Shown: in pieces, positions 57,853-64,000 of the stretch
How positions within the stretch are numbered: the first letter of the stretch is position 1
Layout of the letters: each line of letters begins with the position of its first letter
Assembly: GCF_014203665.1 (NCBI RefSeq)
Contig: NZ_JACHJN010000003.1
Span: 620,001-684,000, forward strand
DNA length: 64,000 bases
Reading direction: 5' to 3'
From: Saccharothrix tamanrassetensis
GTDB lineage: Bacteria > Actinomycetota > Actinomycetes > Mycobacteriales > Pseudonocardiaceae
Notes under the pieces: generated by a model
What the model was told of the DNA's origin: nothing
Databases searched by the model: none
Seen by the model: only the letters and a program-made list of their open reading frames with translations
Position numbers and translations under genes: made by a program

Positions 57853-59994
57853 TCAAGGGATCGTGGCCATCAGGTCGCGCACGGCGTCGGCTTCCGCCGG
57901 CCGGTGCTGGGAGCGGTACAGCGCATGAGCTCTGGCGAGGATTTCGCGGGCTTCCCGGTGTTCGCCCAGCCCGGCCAGCGAACGGCCCAAGCCCGCCAGG
58001 CTGTCGGCCGCGCCGTAGGCGTTGCCCAGTTGCTGCCGCAACCTGAGCGCGTCGCGGAACAGTTCGGCGGCCGTGGCGTGTTCGCCGGAACGGATGTGGA
58101 CATCGGCCAGGCAGTCCAAGGACGCCGCTTCGCCGTCGAGGTCCCGCAATTCCCTCGACAGCTCCAACGATCGTCCGCACAGCGCCCGCGCCGTCTCGTG
58201 GTCTCCCAGCCTTGCCTGGTAGCTGCCCGCGAGGTTGAGCGCCCGCGCCTCCCACATCGGGCTGTCGGCGCTGCGGAACAAGGGAATCGCCAGCATCGCG
58301 TGCTCGAGGGCCGTCGAGTAGTCGTTGCGGACCTCCCACGCATAGGCGAAATCCTGGTGCGCACGAGCTTGTTCGCGGACATCCCCGACCTGCTCGGCCA
58401 GGTGCAGCGCGGCCGTCAGGTGCTCGACGGCTTCACGGTGGTGGGACTTCCGCGAGGCGGCGTAGCCCAGGTACCGGTGCGCCCGGCCGGTAAGCCCGTC
58501 ATCGCCCAGCGCCCTCGCCGCGCCGAGCGCGTCCTGCCACATCGCGAAGTGGTCGTGCACGTGCCCACGCCGCCAGTGGAACGTGTCGAGCGCATAGGCC
58601 AGTTGCCACACCTGGGAGTGCCAGCCGCGAGCCACGGCCAGCCTGCACGCCGCGAGGAGGCAAGCGTGCTCCGCGTCGAGCCAGGCCAGTGCGGAGGCGC
58701 GGCCCCGGAATCCCGATGGGCGGCAGTCGGGCCCCGGCTCGGCGACCAGCGTCGGTCTCCGCCGGCCGTCGACCTGGGCCGACGCGGCGACCGCGCTGTG
58801 CACGTAGAAATCCACCAATCGCTGCTGGGCGGCGGTGCGCTCGGCAGCGTCGTCGACCTGCTCGGCCTTCTCCAGGGCCCATAATCGAACCAGGTCGTGC
58901 ATTCGGTAGCGGCCGGGCGCGTGGTTCTCGACCAGGTGCGCGTCCACGAGGTTGCGCAGCAGCCGGCGGCTCTCCGCATCCGTCGTCCGCGCGAGGTTCG
59001 CCACGGCGGGGAGCGTGGTGTCGGGCGCGGTCACCTCGCCGAGCATCCGGAACAACCGCGCCTCGGACTCGGACAGCGCCCGGTACGAGGAGTCGAAGAC
59101 GGCGCGCAGGTCGTTCTGCCGGATCCTGCTGTGGAACGCGTCGAGCCGCTGCTCCGCGTCGCGCAACTCGGCGACGAACTCCTCCAGCGGGAAGTTCCGG
59201 TACTGGCTCGCCCGGGCGGCGAGGATGCTCAGCGCCAGCGGGAGCCGGCCGCTCAGCCGGATCAGGTCACGCACGGCGTCGGGTTCCGCGTCCACGCGGT
59301 CCGTGCCCAGGTAACCGACGAGCAGCCGCTTGGCGGCGTCGGTTGTCAGCACGTCCAGCGACAGCAGCCGTGCGCCGTGCGCGGTCGCCAGGCCGTCGAG
59401 CGCGCGCCTGCTCGTCACGAGCACCGTGCACGTCTCGCTGCCCGGCAAGAGCGGTATGACCTGCTCCTCGTCCACCGCGTTGTCCAGCACGACCAGCATC
59501 CGACGGTCGGCGACCAGCGTGCGGTAGAGCGCGGCCTGCCCGTCCAGGTCCGCCGGCATCGAGTGCGGGGCGACGTGGAGCGCGTCCAGGAACCCCCGCA
59601 CGGCTACCGCCGGCTCCAGCGGCTCGTCCGCCGGGTCGAAGCCCCTCAGGTTGACGTAAAGCTGCCCGTCTGGGAACCGGCCGCGGTTCTCGTGCGCCCA
59701 GTGCAGCGCCAGCGACGTCTTCCCGATGCCGCCCATCCCGCCGATCGCCGAGATCGCGACCGTCGCCCGCGCATCGCCGTCCACGGCCTCGGTCAGCGCG
59801 GCCAGTTCGGCGTCACGGCCGGTGAAGGAACGCGGCCGAGCGGGCAACTGGCGCGGCGCGGGTTGGTCCGGCGTGGCGGGAACGTGCAGGTGCACCCCAC
59901 CGGAGATGTTCTCCGCCTGCACGGCGGCGCCGAGCAGCACCGCGTTGACCTCGTTGGCCGTCGCGCCTTTCGGTGCGGTTTCCGGCGGACACAT
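57853..59994 (-). CDS. NB-ARC/TPR STAND ATPase
   Basis: 713 residues. The N-terminal leader has VNAVLLGAAVQAENISGGVHLHV (about 16-38), then the linker RPRSFTGRDAELAAL, and NB-ARC with P-loop GGMGGIGKTSLALHWA (85-100), Walker B MLVVLDNAVDE, TSRR sensor and LSGRLPLALSILAARAS (GxP). A winged-helix region (RYRMHDLVRLWAL) and C-terminal TPRs (about 480-713) follow. It is like AfsR without the SARP DNA-binding domain; STAND proteins of this build act as regulators or as anti-phage sensors. It stands alone, divergent from the nuclease gene at 60203. Confidence 0.9.
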   Translation of the reverse strand: MCPPETAPKGATANEVNAVLLGAAVQAENISGGVHLHVPATPDQPAPRQLPARPRSFTGRDAELAALTEAVDGDARATVAISAIGGMGGIGKTSLALHWAHENRGRFPDGQLYVNLRGFDPADEPLEPAVAVRGFLDALHVAPHSMPADLDGQAALYRTLVADRRMLVVLDNAVDEEQVIPLLPGSETCTVLVTSRRALDGLATAHGARLLSLDVLTTDAAKRLLVGYLGTDRVDAEPDAVRDLIRLSGRLPLALSILAARASQYRNFPLEEFVAELRDAEQRLDAFHSRIRQNDLRAVFDSSYRALSESEARLFRMLGEVTAPDTTLPAVANLARTTDAESRRLLRNLVDAHLVENHAPGRYRMHDLVRLWALEKAEQVDDAAERTAAQQRLVDFYVHSAVAASAQVDGRRRPTLVAEPGPDCRPSGFRGRASALAWLDAEHACLLAACRLAVARGWHSQVWQLAYALDTFHWRRGHVHDHFAMWQDALGAARALGDDGLTGRAHRYLGYAASRKSHHREAVEHLTAALHLAEQVGDVREQARAHQDFAYAWEVRNDYSTALEHAMLAIPLFRSADSPMWEARALNLAGSYQARLGDHETARALCGRSLELSRELRDLDGEAASLDCLADVHIRSGEHATAAELFRDALRLRQQLGNAYGAADSLAGLGRSLAGLGEHREAREILARAHALYRSQHRPAEADAVRDLMATIP

Positions 59995-60202
59995 CTGTCA
60001 CTCCAGGCGTTGTTGCCGAGACGAGTGACCGCGAGGATAGCTCGATGGGAATCGATCGTCGGGCAGTTCCCCGGATTCACCCGAACGCCACGAGAATAAG
60101 TGGCATCGATCCACTGTGGACGATATCGGGTGGAGGTGCCCCGGTCGATGTGGGATTATTCCACCCGGTAGTGCGCGCGTTCGACCGACCAGGGGATTCG
60201 CC

Positions 60203-61234
60203 TTGACTCGTTTGTTGATCCAGCCGGTGGCCAACCCCGAAGCCGAGCGCAACCGGAGGAAGACCCTGCACCACGAGGTCGACTTCCGGGTCGCGAGGCA
60301 CTGGTCGGCGCTGACCGGCGACCAGCGCGCACTCCTGTCGGGCCTGCACCCCGGCGGCACGGCTCCGTTCTGGGGCACCCGGGCCTTCCTCGACCGGCGG
60401 ATGGCCGAGGTGACGGTGGGCGACGTGGCGCTCTTCGCCTGGAAGGGGCACATCCGGGCGATCGGCGAGGTGGGTGCGTCCTTCCGCAGCCCGGCGTTCG
60501 CCGACACGCTGTGGAAGGAGGCGCCGGACGAGGACACCTTCGTCAACGTCTACAGCATGATCGGCTTGGACGACACCGTCCTCATCCCGTACCGCACCCT
60601 CAAAGCGGTGTCGGGCGGAAAGCTCCGCGGTCCTTTCCTGCAAGGCGTCGTGATCGACGACGCGGTGGTCGTGGACCAGGTGATCAGCGGTCTGGGCATC
60701 GACCGGTCGACCGTCGCGGCCGCCGAGGAGGCGCGCGAGGAGTACATCCGGTCACAACTCGAACGAGGCCTGGCGATCGAACTCGAACGCATTCACACCA
60801 CTCAAGCCACCTATTCCCGCTCCGCGCGTTCCATCACGGTCCGCCGGGCCGAGTCGCTGTTGGTCCACGAATACGCCGAGGCCAATCCCGAGGCGCGCTT
60901 CGAACGCATCACGTCCGAGGCGGGGATGTCCGACATGTACACGGTGGGCTCCGAGGGCGCGGAGGTGGTCGAGGCGAAGGGTGGTATCAGCCGGGACCGC
61001 GTCCGCCAGGCCGTGGCCCAACTCCTGCACTACGCGCCCCGGTGCCCGGACCGCGTCGTCCGCCTGACGGCCCTGTTCCCGGCCCGTCCGGCTGATGTCG
61101 ACATCGAACTGCTGCACAGCGTGGGCATCGACTGCGTGCACCGGACGGGCCCCGGCGAGTTCGCCAAGATCCCCGCCCCGGCCGCCCGACGCGTCCACAT
61201 GCTGCCGGTGTGGAACGACGACTTCCCCGAATAG
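60203..61234 (+). CDS. PUA/EVE-like domain fused to PD-(D/E)xK-type nuclease (putative type IV restriction)
   Basis: 343 residues. The first part (about 30-150; VGDVALFAWKGHIRAIGEVGASFRSPAFADTLW) has the pattern of a PUA-superfamily/EVE-like reader domain that recognises modified bases. The C-terminal part has ITSEAGMSDMYTVGSEGAEVVEAKGGISRDRVRQAVAQLLHYA: an acidic residue followed by E-A-K and a helix with Q, the core of PD-(D/E)xK nucleases. Reader plus nuclease suggests modification-dependent restriction. TTG 60203 is chosen from AGGGGA placement and the MTRLLIQPVANPEAERN start; an upstream ATG at 60116 has no ribosome site. It is convergent with the HNH gene, 5 bp apart. Confidence 0.7.
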   Translation: MTRLLIQPVANPEAERNRRKTLHHEVDFRVARHWSALTGDQRALLSGLHPGGTAPFWGTRAFLDRRMAEVTVGDVALFAWKGHIRAIGEVGASFRSPAFADTLWKEAPDEDTFVNVYSMIGLDDTVLIPYRTLKAVSGGKLRGPFLQGVVIDDAVVVDQVISGLGIDRSTVAAAEEAREEYIRSQLERGLAIELERIHTTQATYSRSARSITVRRAESLLVHEYAEANPEARFERITSEAGMSDMYTVGSEGAEVVEAKGGISRDRVRQAVAQLLHYAPRCPDRVVRLTALFPARPADVDIELLHSVGIDCVHRTGPGEFAKIPAPAARRVHMLPVWNDDFPE

Positions 61235-61239
61235 CCCGG

Positions 61240-62889
61240 TCAGGCCGGCGGGGTGATGTGGCACAGGCTCCGGTGGTACCGGACGTGCGCGTCGTCGATG
61301 TCGTGGTCGGGATGACGGCGCAGCTCGCCGACCTCTTCGCTGTTGTGGACCAGCCGGACGACGCCCTCGTCGTCGACGTAGATCCCGAACCGGTCGAACT
61401 GCGCGTGGCAGTTGGGGCACAGGCACAGCGCGTTGCTGATGTGGTCCGGTCCTCGGTGAGGCTCGCCGAGGCCCCTGATGTGCGCCGCCTCGCTGTGGAA
61501 GCCGACGCCGGTGAGGAGGCGGGTGCCGCAGAACTGGCAGGTGTCGTCGTAGAGCGCGGTGACCTCCTCGGCGATGCTCCGGATCCGCTCCGCGGTGTCG
61601 CCGCTGCGCTGCCGGCGCGAAACCGGAGCCTCGCGGTCACCGGCGGGCTTGGAACGGCTGCTCGCTCGCGCGTAGCCCTCGAGTCCCAGCCGCGCCAGCA
61701 GGTCCTCGTCCTCGGCGATGCGGTTGAGGTGACGGCTGCGCAGAGCGGTGATCGCCCTCGTGCGCACCACGACGGACTCCAGCAGCCTGTCGCACTCGTC
61801 GTCGAACCCCGCGAGCGGATCGGTGTTGTCCAGGTCCACTGTCCACACGTCGGTGTTCTGCAAGTGCCAGAACAGGTCCGCGACGACCTCGGGACCGGGG
61901 TCGTCGTCGAAATCGCGGAGCAACTCGCCGACACCGCTGCGGAAGTCCTCCTCGCTGTGCCACCTCTTCCGGTGTGCCACTCGTTGGCCGATCGTCCACA
62001 GCAGGGCGAGCGCCTGGCGTTTCCTGATTCGCTCCGCCGGTTGGTCGCGGTCGAGGGTGATCAGCCGGTTCAGCATGTCCTCCGCGGAGAACAGCCGCGG
62101 CTTCGCCACCGTCGAGTCGCGGGCCGGTGACTCGAGCCGGAAGGCGTCGGGCGCCTGCATGAAGTGCCGCACCGTGCCCAACCCCGCAGCGTTCAACGCG
62201 GGGCGTGCGTCGAGGGGCGGGTCGTAGAGGCGGACATCGCCCAAAGCGGCCATGTGCGTGAAGGTCCGGCCCTGCCGGTCCGATCCCCAGATGGAGGCCG
62301 CAGCCTGCTCGTTGTCGAACAGGTGCAGGATCACGGCTTCGGCGACGAAGGCGTGTTCGGCGTGGAACAGCACGTGGTCGCCGACCCGGCGTGCGGCCAG
62401 AGCTTTGGCCTTGGCGTGGTAGCCGTACTTCGGAGCCGTGTTGCCCCACAACTTCGCGACGCCGTCGGGGTAGAGGGCTTCGAGTGCGGCGAGGTCCGGC
62501 CCGAGCGCCTCGGCGTGCTCTGCCAGTACGACGCCCTTCACGACGGTGTTGGCGAAGTGCGCAGCTCCGCCGTCGCGAAGGCCGCGCGGCTGGAGGAATA
62601 CCCGACCAGGAGGAGCCATGCCCTCGACGCGGAAGCCGAGTGCGGCGAGGTGTCGTCCCACGGTGGCCCGACCGCCGCTGAACTCGTCGGGTGTCAGCGC
62701 CGTGCCCGTCAGGTGCCTGTGCGCGACACCCACGATCGCTTTGGAGTCGTACCTCCTGCCGCCGTGGACGAGCAGGTACTGGCGTGCCTCGGCGTATCGG
62801 TACTTGGCCAGGAATGCGTCCTTGCCCAGTTCGTCGTACTCGGCGATCGCGGCCGACACGTCCTGCCGGCGGACGTCTGCATACCCCAT
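61240..62889 (-). CDS. ScoMcrA-like HNH endonuclease
   Basis: 549 residues. The N-terminal head (AAIAEYDELGKDAFLAKYRYAEARQYLLVHGGRRYDSKAIVGVAH, about 13-60) is the domain found at the front of the S. coelicolor restriction enzyme ScoMcrA. A middle module (about 95-215; AKALAARRVGDHVLFHAEHAFVAEAVILHLFDNE) could be a PUA/SRA-like reader. The C-terminal HNH has CQFCGTRLL, SEAAHIRGLGEPHRGPDHISNALCLCPNCHAQFD, with Cys-x-x-Cys zinc pairs. It is predicted to cleave methylated or phosphorothioated DNA. No ribosome site; TATTCT 6 nt before ATG 62889 hints at a leaderless transcript. Confidence 0.8.
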   Translation of the reverse strand: MGYADVRRQDVSAAIAEYDELGKDAFLAKYRYAEARQYLLVHGGRRYDSKAIVGVAHRHLTGTALTPDEFSGGRATVGRHLAALGFRVEGMAPPGRVFLQPRGLRDGGAAHFANTVVKGVVLAEHAEALGPDLAALEALYPDGVAKLWGNTAPKYGYHAKAKALAARRVGDHVLFHAEHAFVAEAVILHLFDNEQAAASIWGSDRQGRTFTHMAALGDVRLYDPPLDARPALNAAGLGTVRHFMQAPDAFRLESPARDSTVAKPRLFSAEDMLNRLITLDRDQPAERIRKRQALALLWTIGQRVAHRKRWHSEEDFRSGVGELLRDFDDDPGPEVVADLFWHLQNTDVWTVDLDNTDPLAGFDDECDRLLESVVVRTRAITALRSRHLNRIAEDEDLLARLGLEGYARASSRSKPAGDREAPVSRRQRSGDTAERIRSIAEEVTALYDDTCQFCGTRLLTGVGFHSEAAHIRGLGEPHRGPDHISNALCLCPNCHAQFDRFGIYVDDEGVVRLVHNSEEVGELRRHPDHDIDDAHVRYHRSLCHITPPA

Positions 62890-62926
62890 GATCCGAGAAT
62901 AGGAGGGAGCACCGACATCCCCGGGG

Positions 62927-64000
62927 TCAACACAGGCCGGCCAGGAAGCGCTGGGTCTCCGGGTCGGTGGAGTAGAGCCGGCAGCCCGACGTCGCGCGGC
63001 TCGCCAGGACCCAGTACGTGTTCAGGGCCAGTCGCAGGTAGCGGTCGGCCGGGAGGTTCTTCATGGCCGGGTCGTGGCTGCGCGCCGAGTCGGCGACCCA
63101 GCGGTTGTCACGGCGGACCAGGTCGGGGCCGAGGATCACGCCGCCGTAGTCGTACTCGAGGCCCTGGCTGGTGTAGATGCAGCCGACCTGGTCCTGGCCG
63201 CCGGGATCGGTCGCCCAGAAGGCCCGTTTCGGGGCGGTCACCTCGCCGTCGGGTCCTCGGTGCACCCGGCCGGCGTTCCACGGCCGCCGCCAGGTCCGCT
63301 CCACCCCGTGGTCGGTCCACGTGATGGCGATGTCGTCGTGGAGCGGTTCGTTCGCCGGGCGTTTGGGCCACTGCCAGCAGAAGCCCGCCGCGATCCGCGC
63401 GGTGTGGCCGGTCGCTCCGTGGTGTCGGATCCAGGCCTCCAGCTCGTCCGGGTCGCTCGCCACACCGGCGTCGTAGTCCGACCCCTGCCACGGTTCGGGC
63501 ACGCCGTCCGCGGACAGCAGCCGGCCGAGCCAGTTCAGGTAGGCCTGCGACCCGCCGCAGCGGAACTGGCTGGTCAGCTCGATGTGGCGGAAGTCCGCGC
63601 CTTCGCGCTCGGCGACGTGCCGCAGTTCCTCGACGGTGAAGCCCTCGTTCGGCCGGATCACTTGGCGCTCGTCCAGCAGGAACACGCTGACCGGAGCGTT
63701 CCTGACCAGTCGCGCGACCAGGTGCGGATCCCGCCTGAGCCGCTGCGCCTCGTCCACCAGCGGGATGATGCCCTTGCCGTTGTGCGAGTTGGGATACGCG
63801 AACAACCCTCTGGTGCGGTTCCGCTCGTCGAGCGCTCGTACGAGCTGGTCCATCAGGGTGCCCGACGGCGTGAGCAGACGGGCAGCCGGCGCCGACTCGA
63901 GGTTCGGGATGTCGGCGAGCAGCCGCAGCGCGACCACCGTCTTGCCGGTGCCGGGCCCGCCCGTGACCGCGATGACCCGCCTCCGACCCGCGAAGGCTTC
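62927..64000 (-). CDS. DUF2075-type P-loop ATPase/helicase-like protein (5' end outside window)
   Basis: The last 357 codons are present. The first visible residues are EAFAGRRRVIAVTGGPGTGKTVVALRLL (Walker A). Walker B-like VDEAQRLRRDP follows, then ELTSQFRCGGSQAYLNWL and the SF1-like C-terminal block GCIYTSQGLEYDYGGVILGPDL with NTYWVLASRATSGCRLY (arginine finger/motif VI). This is the DUF2075 (Schlafen-AlbA/helicase-related) ATPase family that accompanies nucleases in defence loci. It ends 37 bp before the HNH gene in the same direction, so the two probably form one operon whose start lies beyond the window. Confidence 0.88.
   Translation of the reverse strand, partial: EAFAGRRRVIAVTGGPGTGKTVVALRLLADIPNLESAPAARLLTPSGTLMDQLVRALDERNRTRGLFAYPNSHNGKGIIPLVDEAQRLRRDPHLVARLVRNAPVSVFLLDERQVIRPNEGFTVEELRHVAEREGADFRHIELTSQFRCGGSQAYLNWLGRLLSADGVPEPWQGSDYDAGVASDPDELEAWIRHHGATGHTARIAAGFCWQWPKRPANEPLHDDIAITWTDHGVERTWRRPWNAGRVHRGPDGEVTAPKRAFWATDPGGQDQVGCIYTSQGLEYDYGGVILGPDLVRRDNRWVADSARSHDPAMKNLPADRYLRLALNTYWVLASRATSGCRLYSTDPETQRFLAGLC

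Noticed and set aside
62889..62924. TTGACC...TATTCT as a sigma-70 promoter for the HNH gene
   Set aside because: The spacing between the two boxes is 23 bp, too long for a normal promoter, and the first box overlaps the upstream stop codon; only the possible leaderless -10 is kept as a remark.

Overview
The window comes from the chromosome of a high-GC actinomycete. Several things point to the Pseudonocardiales (Saccharothrix/Actinosynnema/Lentzea type): about 70% GC, an Lsr2 nucleoid protein, a CsoR repressor, a mycothiol-dependent-type DinB-fold enzyme, paired GAF/ANTAR regulators, many GTG/TTG starts, and an actinomycete-type integrative conjugative element (AICE) in a tRNA gene. The species is inferred; no marker gene was identified to species.

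Region 1-15 kb is conserved core. A tandem glycine riboswitch leads gcvT-glyA. A secreted-repeat protein, an S9 peptidase and a pair of related hairpin elements follow. Next come a polyamine set on the minus strand (PLP fold-III decarboxylase, speD, speE), a membrane metallophosphoesterase, a SigE-type sigma factor with its membrane partner, a fused aminodeoxychorismate synthase (pabAB), lsr2 and csoR.

Region 15.0-28.9 kb is an AICE in a tRNA-Leu(CAA)-like gene. It carries an integrase next to the tRNA, an excisionase, an FtsK/TraB-type translocase with candidate octamer transfer sites at its 3' end, Spd-like membrane proteins, a degenerate WhiB-like protein, XRE/TPR regulators, a NUDIX hydrolase and a markedly AT-richer cargo gene with a HEPN-type RNxxxH motif. 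The 46-bp tRNA 3' end is repeated at 27325 and again at 28836. The stretch between those two copies is a second, integrase-less module with a helix-turn-helix/nucleotidyltransferase toxin-antitoxin pair. The same paired GTCCATG motif lies about 98 bp inside each right-hand att copy, so the two modules probably share one recombinase.

Region 28.9-41.6 kb is mixed accessory chromosome: an IS5-like transposase remnant, small secreted and membrane proteins, a DinB-fold enzyme, a lipoprotein/membrane-protein pair, VOC and PNPOx-fold proteins, a membrane-anchored sugar-binding-protein-like sensor, a secreted subtilase with two P-domains, a PAP2 phosphatase remnant and a sigma factor fused to its own zinc-finger anti-sigma and an extracellular domain.

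The stand-out gene is at 41663-44206 (minus). It encodes a single chain with a cytoplasmic TPR-like segment, one membrane helix, an ABC-type amino-acid-binding (LivJ-like) domain and a complete pentameric ligand-gated ion channel (Cys-loop/Pro-loop superfamily). It lies just upstream of the sigma/anti-sigma fusion in the same direction.

Region 44.4-60 kb holds two GAF/ANTAR regulators in tandem, a TPR protein, a fatty-acid desaturase, DUF-type small proteins, a NarL-type two-component system divergent from a MacB-like ABC exporter, two divergent penicillin-binding-fold hydrolases and an NB-ARC/TPR STAND ATPase. Region 60.2-64 kb looks like a defence patch: a PUA/EVE-like domain fused to a PD-(D/E)xK nuclease, a ScoMcrA-like HNH endonuclease and a DUF2075-type P-loop ATPase cut by the window edge.
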